From NCBI GenBank assembly GCA_019634275.1, contig JAHQVP010000354.1, positions 1-42,444 of the forward strand: a stretch of DNA of 42,444 nt, given 5' to 3'. The notes beneath the pieces are model-generated. The model saw only the letters and a list, made by a program, of their open reading frames with translations. It did not search any database and was not told the origin of the DNA. The stretch is from Saprospiraceae bacterium. GTDB lineage: Bacteria; Bacteroidota; Bacteroidia; Chitinophagales; Saprospiraceae. A program made the position numbers and the translations under genes. This document shows, in pieces, positions 18,889-27,749 of this stretch (position 1 is its first letter; each line of letters begins with the position of its first letter).

Positions 18889-20535
18889 ATGCTGAAACAA
18901 ACATTTGCTTTAAACAACTATAGCATGTACATCCAGCAAGATGTGCTGCATGAAGCACAGCAGCTGGTCCAAAATAATTGGGTTGAACTGGTTGAAGTGC
19001 GAGACGACATTCATGTTTTTCAGGTCAAAAACACGGAAACCGAGTCTTATGAAGTGGAAGTACAGTTTGCACGGCGTAAGGTGCGCAACTACACTTGCGA
19101 TTGTTTAGAAGATCGCACGGGCTTTTGCCGACACATTGCAGGTGCGCTGATGGTGCTGGACCGGAAAAAGCAGAAAGAAACCAAGCAACGGCGAAGAAGC
19201 CATAAACCTTCCTTAAAAAGTCTTTCTACCCGTAGCATTCTGCATCAGGTATCGGATCAGGAACTTCGCCAGTTCCTGCTCCAGCATGCCCAACTGGATG
19301 AAAGGCTGGCTGTAGCGCTTAAGACGCGTTTTGCACACAAGATCGATCTTCACGAAGAGTACAATCATCAAAAATACTACCAGTTGCTGCGTAGTTTTTG
19401 GAAGTTGACAGCCGCCAAACGAAGCGTGTCTGCCTTCAAAAAATTGGATCGACATCTCAGAGAATTGTTGGCATTAAGCGAAGACCTGCTTGCCCGTGAG
19501 GATATCCGCGAGGCATATGCACTCCTTTTTGGGCTTCAGAAATTTCTGATGGTTGGACAGTTCAGTCAGCAATCTGATGTAATGAGGGCGTGCGAGACCG
19601 AACTCTGCCAGCAGTTTGTTAATCTCCTTGGTAGCGAATACTCGCCAAAGCTGAAGAGTCGGCATTTTACTGAATTGGCTGAATTGATCGAGGAGGGGAA
19701 ATATGTACCTCCAGACCCAGCGCTCAATCTGTTCCTGGCTTTGTTTCAATTTGGTGATCGTTCCATACGAAATCAAATCGAGGAAAAGTTGATGTCGTCC
19801 ATTTCTCTTGCGGATGAGGCGGGATTGCAGAGTCTGATTGCAATTTTTGTGCAGCAAGAGGCTATTGCCACTAAAATAGATGTATTCGAGCCATTCTTTG
19901 GGAAGCTGAAGTTCTTTCAATTGTTTTTTCAAACCATTAAGGGCACCTATGCCGAAGAAGACTTTTTTGATCTTGCCAAATTGCTCTATGACCGTGTGCG
20001 AGGTGCGGGTACTGCCCAGTCGCTGTTTCAACAAGTGGCCTCAATCCTGACCGACAATGCTTATCAGTTGGAATGGCATCTGACTCATTTTGATAAGACT
20101 CATCAGTTTGAATTGTTGCCTATCGTAAAGCGCCTGGCTGGAGAACGCTGGCATACCCATCAGAAGAAGGCAGAAGCACTGTTCCTGGCTGTCGATGACT
20201 TTGACGGATTGGTTAAGCTCTATGCAATGGACGAGAATAATGTCAAATTGATGGACTTGCTTGCTCAACAGAAAGACCTAGAGCGTCTGCTGGAATGCGC
20301 TGCCCATGTCACAGCGGATCATGCCAAGGAGGTTTTGCTCCTGGTCCAAAATGGGTTTTTGACATATTTAAAAGCGCATGTGGGATATCCAAGTGCTCAG
20401 GCAGTTGCAGAGTATCTGCGTACCATGGACCAGAGCTGGTTGCGTCGACTTGTTCCAGATCTGGCGATGGCCATTCGCTCTGAGTACGGTGATCGAAAAT
20501 TGCTCATAAAATCGCTCGCTGGGCAACCTTTATGA
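18889..20535 (+). CDS. SWIM zinc-finger protein of unknown function
   Basis: VRNYTCDCLEDRTGFCRHIAGALMVL matches CxCx(n)CxH SWIM. Start uncertain: 18820 or MLKQTFALNNY at 18889. Confidence 0.8.
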   Translation: MLKQTFALNNYSMYIQQDVLHEAQQLVQNNWVELVEVRDDIHVFQVKNTETESYEVEVQFARRKVRNYTCDCLEDRTGFCRHIAGALMVLDRKKQKETKQRRRSHKPSLKSLSTRSILHQVSDQELRQFLLQHAQLDERLAVALKTRFAHKIDLHEEYNHQKYYQLLRSFWKLTAAKRSVSAFKKLDRHLRELLALSEDLLAREDIREAYALLFGLQKFLMVGQFSQQSDVMRACETELCQQFVNLLGSEYSPKLKSRHFTELAELIEEGKYVPPDPALNLFLALFQFGDRSIRNQIEEKLMSSISLADEAGLQSLIAIFVQQEAIATKIDVFEPFFGKLKFFQLFFQTIKGTYAEEDFFDLAKLLYDRVRGAGTAQSLFQQVASILTDNAYQLEWHLTHFDKTHQFELLPIVKRLAGERWHTHQKKAEALFLAVDDFDGLVKLYAMDENNVKLMDLLAQQKDLERLLECAAHVTADHAKEVLLLVQNGFLTYLKAHVGYPSAQAVAEYLRTMDQSWLRRLVPDLAMAIRSEYGDRKLLIKSLAGQPL

Positions 20536-20996
20536 AAAATGAACTGTGGTGGGTGGGAAAAACGAAGATGCCGGAGATCAGGGCACTGACCGACCTGTAC
20601 CTCAAAAGGGCAAATCATCTGGGATCGCTGACCATCAACGAATGGCAAGATGCCAGAAGCAAAGATCCAGGTAAGGCACGCGAAGAGATTGGAAAGAAAA
20701 TGCTCGAGAAGATCCGCAGCGGGGATTTTCTCATCCTATTGGACGAAAAGGGAAAGGCCTATTCTTCCAGACAATTTGCGTCTTTTCTTGATCGCACCTC
20801 CATGCTTGGAAAGCAGCGTGCAATCTTTGTTATCGGAGGGGCATATGGGTTTTCTGATGCGCTTAAATCCAGAGCGGATCATCTGTTCGCCCTATCGAAA
20901 ATGACATTCCCCCATGATCTTGTGCGCATTGTCTTTCTTGAACAGTATTATCGGGCACTTTCCATTCAAAAAAACTTACCGTATCATCATTCATGA
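20532..20996 (+). CDS. rlmH: 23S rRNA (pseudouridine1915-N3)-methyltransferase RlmH
   Basis: FVIGGAYGFSDALKSRADHLFALSKMTFPHDLVRIVFLEQYYRALSIQKNLPYHH is a near-diagnostic RlmH C-terminus. ATGA overlap with the SWIM gene. Confidence 0.96.
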   Translation: MKNELWWVGKTKMPEIRALTDLYLKRANHLGSLTINEWQDARSKDPGKAREEIGKKMLEKIRSGDFLILLDEKGKAYSSRQFASFLDRTSMLGKQRAIFVIGGAYGFSDALKSRADHLFALSKMTFPHDLVRIVFLEQYYRALSIQKNLPYHHS

Positions 20997-21625
20997 GCAG
21001 TATTTCACTTACCATCGTCATTGTGATACTCACCGTCCTGGTTTCCTATCGGGCTTTCAATGACCAGCAGCTTTTTTATCGACTTGCGCATTGGCCCATC
21101 AGGGAGCACCACAAGAAAGAGTACTATCGAATGGTGACGTCAGGATTCGTACATGGGGATTGGATCCACTTGTTGATCAACATGTTTGTGTTTTGGAACT
21201 TTGGGGAGATCGTCGAACAATACTTCTACTCGTTTTTTGGTCCGATCATGGGGGGGATCTTGTTTGTGCTTGTATACCTGGGCATTATTGTTCTGGCCTC
21301 CCTGGGCACCTTCTATAAGAAACGGGACAAGGAAAGTTATGTAGCTGTGGGCGCTTCCGGGGGCGTATCCGGCATCGTCTTCATTTTTATTCTCTTTTAT
21401 CCGTGGGAACCGCTCTATTTATATGGCATCATACCAATTCCGGGTATCATTGCCGGCATTCTATATCTATGGTATTCTTCTTACGCTGGCAAGCATATGA
21501 AAGGTAAAATTGATCATGATGCCCACTTCTATGGAGCCGTTCTAGGTGTCGTGCTGATGATTTTACTGAAGCCCAGTGTGTTGAAAATGTTTATCAACAA
21601 ACTCATTGCTGATTTTCCCCTCTAA
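20993..21625 (+). CDS. Rhomboid-family intramembrane serine protease
   Basis: Multi-TM; HLLINMFVFWNFG; catalytic GASGGVSG and HFYGAVLG (HxxGxxxG). ATGA overlap with rlmH. Confidence 0.9.
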   Translation: MSSISLTIVIVILTVLVSYRAFNDQQLFYRLAHWPIREHHKKEYYRMVTSGFVHGDWIHLLINMFVFWNFGEIVEQYFYSFFGPIMGGILFVLVYLGIIVLASLGTFYKKRDKESYVAVGASGGVSGIVFIFILFYPWEPLYLYGIIPIPGIIAGILYLWYSSYAGKHMKGKIDHDAHFYGAVLGVVLMILLKPSVLKMFINKLIADFPL

Positions 21626-21629
21626 GAGT

Positions 21630-24584
21630 TTATGTCTGCCAGTAGTCCGCTACGCGGTGGTGCGACAAGATCTGTGAGATTCGGTGGCAAAACATCTCTA
21701 CTTGATCCTCCGATATCACGAGTGGAGGTTTGATTTTCAGCACATTGTTTTGAAGACCATCGGTCGACATGAGAATCCCGTATTGGAGTGCTCTCGCAAC
21801 AATATATCGCGCCAAATCAGGAGCAGGAGTCTTGTGGCTGTCAGAGACGAATTCTAAGCCAATAAACAGTCCCTCTCCCCGCACGTCTCCAAGCACCGGG
21901 TACTGCTCTTGCAGGCTGTACATTCTCTTTTTGATGAGATTGCCCATGCGCTCAGCATGAGAGACCAGCCCTTCCTCATTTAGAATGTCCAGCACAGCAC
22001 TGCCTGCCGCACACGATACCGGATTGCCGGCAAAAGTGTTGAAATACTCCATTCCGTTAGCAAATGCAGCAGCCACTTCTCTGGTGGCCACTACTGCAGC
22101 AAGAGGGTGCCCATTGCCAATGGGTTTGCCAATGGTGACCATATCGGGTGCCAATCCATGCATTTCGAAAGACCAAAAGCTCGATCCCATTCGTCCGCAA
22201 CCCGTTTGGACCTCGTCGGCAATGCACAAACAGTTTTGTGCTTGTAAGTCAGCATATAGGGTAGAAAAATAGTCTTCGGGTGGTACAATCTGGCCACCAC
22301 AACTGAGGATCGATTCATGAATAAACGCAGCCGGTGGGCTGTGGAATCGCTCCATGGCCAGTTGCAGATCATGCTGATAGGAAGCTACTGCTGCGCGATT
22401 TTCGTATACACCACGATAAGGATCTGGCATAGGTAAGATCTGGACAGATTCTGGTCTGCCCTGGCCACCCTTTCGGGCAAACTTGTAAGAACTCACTTCA
22501 ATGCAGGACTGCGTGTGACCATGATAAGCGCCCTCTAGTGCCAGTACTTCTTGTCGCCCGGTTATGGTTCTCGCCATGCGCAAGGCAAGATCATTGGCTT
22601 CACTACCCGAGTTGCATAGATAGACGACCTCTAAGTGATCTGGAGTTGAGGCGAGTAGTTTTTGACAAAAGGACAGAATGTTTTGATGGAGATAGCGGGT
22701 GTTGGTATTGAGCGTAGCAGCCTGTTGACGAATGGCTTCTACCACCCGTGGATGCTCGTGCCCTACGTGGGCAACATTATTGACCAGATCAAGATAGCGC
22801 TGTCCACGAGCAGAGACCAAGTGGATGCCTTGCCCTCTGACGATGTGGAGTGGTAAGTCATAGGACAGGCTCATGTTGGCTGGTAGGAGACTTGAGCGAT
22901 GCTCAATTAACAAATTGCTTTCCACGCCGGAATATTCTGCAATTTTTGAATCTAGGCCGAGCATTGTTGCTGGCGAAGGACTTAGCTTTCGCCAGACCGA
23001 AAGATAGGCTGGAGATGAAACACCTAGTGCCCCGGGGCGTTTATCAAGCCAGTCTGTAAAATACTGTACGTGTACGTGTGGTGTCCAATTTCCATTGTGT
23101 TCAAATGCTCCAATGTGGGCGAAAACGGTGCCTTTCTTGATGCTTTGTCCAACCTTAATCTTATCCAGGTCCTTTAGATGGAGGTGGCCGAAGAGAACGA
23201 AGCCGTCTTCGCATTTCAAGATGATCGTTGGGCCATAGTCTCGAGGTCCCGCACAATTCATCACTCGATAAACACGGCAATCCATGGGTGCATAGAGAGG
23301 AGTTCCTGCTGGAGCAAAGATGTCAATGCCCAAATGGATGGTCCTCCGCAAATCACCGAGGTCTGATGCTTCGCAAAAAGCCGACGAAGTATAGATGGGA
23401 CGCGGTTCACCATGACGTCCAATGCCCATCTGACTTGCATCGAGAAGGGTCTTTATCCGGCGATCCAACACGGCACTATCCTCAATTTCGGCTTGCGTGC
23501 CGAGGCGTGTCGACTGTACGCTGAGATCAACAATGGGGAGGTCCTTTAAGGCAATCGCTTTACCCAATAGAGGAAACCAGCGCTTACTCTGGGACAGTAT
23601 CGCTTTTTTCTCAGGCCAACAAGCCGCCTTGAAACAGGCTATTGCCCATGCATCGTCATGGTCATCCATATAGCGGAGAAGCGTCCAACCACTTTCATTG
23701 CTTACCTGGTTATATGCGTTCGAGGGATCGCTCTGCTGCCGGAGGGTAGAGTGCGTCAAACTGATGAGCAGGCGTAATTTTATGAGGTAGGGCAGGGCTT
23801 CAACCTCGGTCTCACTCAGGGGATGGCACCGATGATAACCTCTAACCAGTGCCATCGCTGTAAGCCATGGGGCTTTTCTTCCCATCATTAGGTAGGTGCA
23901 AGCAATCGCAATGTCCAGGCAGGTCTTGGTAAGACAGGCGTCCCCAAAATCGATAAACTTGACTGCTATTTCGTCTTGTCTTTGGTCTACTACAATGTTA
24001 TGATCATTGGCATCATGATAGCATACGGAGGTCCGTAGCAGTGGGAGGCGTGGCACCAGTTCTCGTTCGATGGAGGCCAGCGCATCCGTCACCAACTTTT
24101 GATCTTGCTCTGCAAAGATGGAGACATGCTCATGTACCCAGGGAAGGTTGTCGATTTTCCAAATGTGGTCTTGCCCTGCTGCCTTGTGTTGAAAATCTTG
24201 CAGGCAATTTGTCAGCTTAGCCAATTCAGTTCCAATCTGCACGAGGAGGTCATCGTCAACAGGCTTAAAGTCCTTCAGGAGGCATCCTGTTGCCCAGGAG
24301 AACAACCGCACATGCAATATGGAGCCCTCCTTGGTAGCCAAACGATTCTCCCGTAGCAAACGAGGACAAGCCACGTCGCTATGTCTTTCGATATGTTGCA
24401 ATAATGCGTTTTCGAAGTCGACTCGGTCTTCCGCAATGGATGGGTGACTTATACGCAGAAGATATGTTTCAGAAGAGCTGACTACTTTCCACAGTGAATC
24501 CATCTCACTGTTTAGTTCTTCAAGGGAGAGGAGGCTGATGCCCCACCCGTCGAGAATCTTTTTAATTTCTTCCTGCTTGACCAC
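21630..24584 (-). CDS. Tri-domain fusion: APH-type kinase, M23 (LytM) peptidase-like domain, class-III PLP aminotransferase/phospho-lyase-like
   Basis: [15 protein letters not shown] (HxDxxxxN) and KFIDFGD. M23: [17 protein letters not shown] and [57 protein letters not shown] start; no signal peptide seen. Confidence 0.92.
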   Translation of the reverse strand: MVKQEEIKKILDGWGISLLSLEELNSEMDSLWKVVSSSETYLLRISHPSIAEDRVDFENALLQHIERHSDVACPRLLRENRLATKEGSILHVRLFSWATGCLLKDFKPVDDDLLVQIGTELAKLTNCLQDFQHKAAGQDHIWKIDNLPWVHEHVSIFAEQDQKLVTDALASIERELVPRLPLLRTSVCYHDANDHNIVVDQRQDEIAVKFIDFGDACLTKTCLDIAIACTYLMMGRKAPWLTAMALVRGYHRCHPLSETEVEALPYLIKLRLLISLTHSTLRQQSDPSNAYNQVSNESGWTLLRYMDDHDDAWAIACFKAACWPEKKAILSQSKRWFPLLGKAIALKDLPIVDLSVQSTRLGTQAEIEDSAVLDRRIKTLLDASQMGIGRHGEPRPIYTSSAFCEASDLGDLRRTIHLGIDIFAPAGTPLYAPMDCRVYRVMNCAGPRDYGPTIILKCEDGFVLFGHLHLKDLDKIKVGQSIKKGTVFAHIGAFEHNGNWTPHVHVQYFTDWLDKRPGALGVSSPAYLSVWRKLSPSPATMLGLDSKIAEYSGVESNLLIEHRSSLLPANMSLSYDLPLHIVRGQGIHLVSARGQRYLDLVNNVAHVGHEHPRVVEAIRQQAATLNTNTRYLHQNILSFCQKLLASTPDHLEVVYLCNSGSEANDLALRMARTITGRQEVLALEGAYHGHTQSCIEVSSYKFARKGGQGRPESVQILPMPDPYRGVYENRAAVASYQHDLQLAMERFHSPPAAFIHESILSCGGQIVPPEDYFSTLYADLQAQNCLCIADEVQTGCGRMGSSFWSFEMHGLAPDMVTIGKPIGNGHPLAAVVATREVAAAFANGMEYFNTFAGNPVSCAAGSAVLDILNEEGLVSHAERMGNLIKKRMYSLQEQYPVLGDVRGEGLFIGLEFVSDSHKTPAPDLARYIVARALQYGILMSTDGLQNNVLKIKPPLVISEDQVEMFCHRISQILSHHRVADYWQT

Positions 24585-24659
24585 GATCGTATCTTCGATT
24601 TAAGGAAGCTGCAAATTGCTAAATTTAGTCCTCAACTCAACATGCTTTAATCGGTTCTC

Positions 24660-25544
24660 ATGCGAGCGTTGGTCATATCCGGAGGTGGTGCAAAGGGGGC
24701 ATTTGGTGGTGGTGTTGCAGAGTATCTCATTCGAGAGCGGGGCATTCACTATGATATGTATACCGGATCCTCTACTGGGGCTCTCATTGTTCCACTATTA
24801 GCCGCGGGCTCTATTGACAAGGCTCGAATGGTGTATACCAATGTGACACAGAAGGACATTTTCTCAAGCCATCCCTTTCATGTCATTTGCCGCGATGGCA
24901 AGCTTAAAACCAGAATCAACCACCTGGGCATTTTGCGCATGTTTATGCGTGGGAAAAAAACTTTCGGAGAAAGCAATGCCCTGCGAAAATTGGTGGAGCG
25001 AACCTTCACTCGTGAAGAATATGAACGCATTCGAGAGCGCCGCATCAAGGTGGCCATCACCGTTTCCAATTTTTCAAGAAACGTAGTGGAGCATAAATAC
25101 CTACGCGATCACACCTATGAGGACTTTGTGGAATGGATCTGGATCAGTGCCAATTTTGTCCCATTCATGAGTTTAGCCGTCAAGAATGGTCAAGAGTATG
25201 CGGATGGGGGCTTTGGAAACTTCATACCCATACGCGAGGCCATTGACATGGGCGCAACCGAAATAGATGCCGTTATCTTGACGACCCGCAGGAAAAAGGC
25301 CAATAAGGTGCATAGCCGCAATGCATTTGACCTCATGATGAGCTCACTCGATTTTATGCTGGCTCAGATTGCTACCGACGAGAAGTACATCGGTCTTTTA
25401 GAGAGTATGCGTCATCAGCTCAAGATTCGCTACTTCCACATACCGAGAGTACTGACGGAGAACTCATTGCACTTTGATCCGGTGGAGATGCGAAAATGGT
25501 GGCAAGAAGGAATAGAGCACGCCCGATCCACCTATAAGGATTAG
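24660..25544 (+). CDS. Patatin-like phospholipase family protein
   Basis: LVISGGGAKGAFGGGV oxyanion loop; GSSTG nucleophile elbow; YADGGFGNFIP with DGG dyad motif. Confidence 0.92.
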   Translation: MRALVISGGGAKGAFGGGVAEYLIRERGIHYDMYTGSSTGALIVPLLAAGSIDKARMVYTNVTQKDIFSSHPFHVICRDGKLKTRINHLGILRMFMRGKKTFGESNALRKLVERTFTREEYERIRERRIKVAITVSNFSRNVVEHKYLRDHTYEDFVEWIWISANFVPFMSLAVKNGQEYADGGFGNFIPIREAIDMGATEIDAVILTTRRKKANKVHSRNAFDLMMSSLDFMLAQIATDEKYIGLLESMRHQLKIRYFHIPRVLTENSLHFDPVEMRKWWQEGIEHARSTYKD

Positions 25545-25609
25545 ATGGTGGCTCCTGTTTCTGCAACCAGATCGCAAAATTGCTGTTGAAGCACCAAAGG
25601 AGGTTCGTC

Positions 25610-26566
25610 ATGGAGAAAAAAAGAATAATAAAGGATTCTGCAATCGTAGGGGCTCGCCTTGCCAAAACCCAAATTGTTCAAGAATCTGGTATGTATGCCA
25701 AGGGAGATGAGCGCACCATTTATCAAGTCCTGGATAGCGATCGGACCAAGGTAGGCACACTTCCCATTTTGCGAGCTTTTGCGGGCGACCACGTGGACCA
25801 TGTGTCACCCTATGTACTGTTTGATGAGTTTGGACCGGTGGAGGTAGAGGCAGGTGCCGCTCCTCTGCGGGTAGATGCACATCCCCACGCTGGGGTCACT
25901 CCTACGACGTATTTTATTGCAGGAAGTGGACATCACAAGGACAGTCTTGACTACGATTTTCAGATTGGTAAGGGCGACTTTATGATGTTTAGTTCAGGAC
26001 GAGGAGCGATTCATATGGAAGAGTCTGGCCAACAGCTGCAGCAACACGGAGGAGCCTACCATGGCTTTCAGATCTGGCTCAATACACCATCAGCCTATAA
26101 ATTTGCCCCACCGGAGACCATCGTGTTCGGAGAGGAGAAGATGAGCGAACTGGAAACGGCAGATTTTTCTGCCAAGGTGATTCTCGGCCAGCTTGGCGAT
26201 GCTGCTGCGAAAGTCTCCTTGCACAGCCCGGCATTTTACTACCACATTAAGTTGAAACCGGGCGGCCGTATCGATTTAGACACCGATCCTACCCATAATG
26301 CATTTGCATACCTGGTGAATGGTCAGATGGAGGCTCAAGGAAATCGAAAGATAGTTGAGAATCAGATTGTGTTGTTTGAAAGGGGTGCCAGCAAAGTGCG
26401 GTTTTTCAGCCAGGAAGGAGCTGAGTTCTTGATGCTGGGGGGAGAACCCCTGGACGAGGTTGTCTATTCCTACGGCCCCTTTGTTATGAATACAGAAGAA
26501 CAAATCCGACAATGCATTTTGAATTACCGGCTTGGAAAGATGGGAGACCCGGCCCTGGTCAACTAG
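25610..26566 (+). CDS. Pirin family protein
   Basis: VDHVSPYVLFDEFGPVEV; HPHAGVTPTTYFIAGSGHHKDSL; GDFMMFSSGRGAIHMEE; GFQIWLNTP. AAAGGAGG Shine-Dalgarno-like sequence before the ATG at 25610 supports that start over 25580. Confidence 0.9.
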   Translation: MEKKRIIKDSAIVGARLAKTQIVQESGMYAKGDERTIYQVLDSDRTKVGTLPILRAFAGDHVDHVSPYVLFDEFGPVEVEAGAAPLRVDAHPHAGVTPTTYFIAGSGHHKDSLDYDFQIGKGDFMMFSSGRGAIHMEESGQQLQQHGGAYHGFQIWLNTPSAYKFAPPETIVFGEEKMSELETADFSAKVILGQLGDAAAKVSLHSPAFYYHIKLKPGGRIDLDTDPTHNAFAYLVNGQMEAQGNRKIVENQIVLFERGASKVRFFSQEGAEFLMLGGEPLDEVVYSYGPFVMNTEEQIRQCILNYRLGKMGDPALVN

Positions 26567-26636
26567 CACTTTTGGCACCAAGTTAAATCAGGATTGCTTC
26601 AGAATTGAATGTTAGTTTTTTCCGTACTTGCAGAAG

Positions 26637-26681
26637 ATGTATAAACTATGTTGCAGGTGCCCTGAACGGGACATTTGCTAG
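26637..26681 (+). other. Candidate 14-codon Cys-rich upstream ORF (MYKLCCRCPERDIC)
   Basis: ATG TAT AAA CTA TGT TGC AGG TGC CCT GAA CGG GAC ATT TGC TAG, ending 6 nt before the RND adaptor start. Too short for statistical support. Confidence 0.2.
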
Positions 26682-26687
26682 GATCTC

Positions 26688-27749
26688 ATGCGGCCACTCA
26701 TTTTGATACTCCTTGTCATTGCCGGACTTGCCGGTTGGAAGTATTATGCGAATAAGTCGGACGATGCGCCGGTGCAACCCCGCAGCCGAACTGCACGAGG
26801 AGCCATTGCAGTGGAAGTCTATATTGCTTCGGAGGAGGCCAGCGAAAATGTCATCAATGCTACGGGTACGATTGTGGCCAATGAACAGGTTGATCTGCAA
26901 AGTGAGACGACGGGCCGTCTTATAGAACTCAATATTAGCGAAGGGAGCTATGTACGCAAGGACGATGTCATTGCTCGAATAGACGCCCGTGACCTGCTGG
27001 CCCAGAGGAAAAAGGTGAAGTTCGAACAAGACCTGGCGCAACAGATCGAGGCTCGACAAAAAAAGCTGCTTGATATTGATGCCATAAGTAAGGAAGAGTA
27101 TGACATCTCGGTGAATCGGGTCAATACACTGGATATCGATTTGGAACTGCTTGATGTACAAATTGCCAAGACCGTAGTCCGAGCACCCTTTAATGGCTAC
27201 ATTGGTTTCAAGAATGTTAGTCTTGGAGCCTATCTGACGCCCAATATTGTAATCGCAACACTCCTTCAGACCAATCCTGCAAAGATTGATTTTAGCATTC
27301 CAGAAAAATACGCCGCAAAGGTAACCCCCGGAACTCAGGTGTCTTTTTCCATCGATGGACAGGACAAGCAATTTCAAGCCACAATCCGTGCACTGGATCC
27401 CAAGATAGACGAAGACCTGCGAACCTTGCGGCTTCGTGCATATGCTCAGAACACCGGTCGGGCTTTGTTGCCCGGGATGTTTGCTCGAGTAGAAGTGCCT
27501 TTGGGGGCGGAGCAGTCCATTATGGTGCCTACCCAAGCCATCATTCCGATTCTGAAAGGCAAGAAGGTTTTTGTCAAACGTGCCGGAAAAGTAAAAGGAG
27601 TGGAAGTGTTGACGGGGGTCCGTACGGATGAGAAAGTCCAGATTCGAGAAGGCCTGGCCTTAGGAGACTCTGTTATCGTCAGTGCACTGATGTCCCTACG
27701 AGAAGGCACGTCGGTCCAAACAAAATCGGTAGTGAATTCAGGAATCTAG
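26688..27749 (+). CDS. RND efflux periplasmic adaptor (HlyD/AcrA family)
   Basis: N-terminal anchor; VDLQSETTGRLIELNISEGSYVRKDDVIARID; TVVRAPFNGYIGFKNVSLGAYLTPN lipoyl-like motif. Confidence 0.95.
   Translation: MRPLILILLVIAGLAGWKYYANKSDDAPVQPRSRTARGAIAVEVYIASEEASENVINATGTIVANEQVDLQSETTGRLIELNISEGSYVRKDDVIARIDARDLLAQRKKVKFEQDLAQQIEARQKKLLDIDAISKEEYDISVNRVNTLDIDLELLDVQIAKTVVRAPFNGYIGFKNVSLGAYLTPNIVIATLLQTNPAKIDFSIPEKYAAKVTPGTQVSFSIDGQDKQFQATIRALDPKIDEDLRTLRLRAYAQNTGRALLPGMFARVEVPLGAEQSIMVPTQAIIPILKGKKVFVKRAGKVKGVEVLTGVRTDEKVQIREGLALGDSVIVSALMSLREGTSVQTKSVVNSGI

Noticed and set aside
26646-27536. 296-aa antisense ORF over the RND adaptor
   Set aside because: The opposite strand has a clear HlyD-family protein, and the antisense product has no recognisable motifs. 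It is a shadow ORF.
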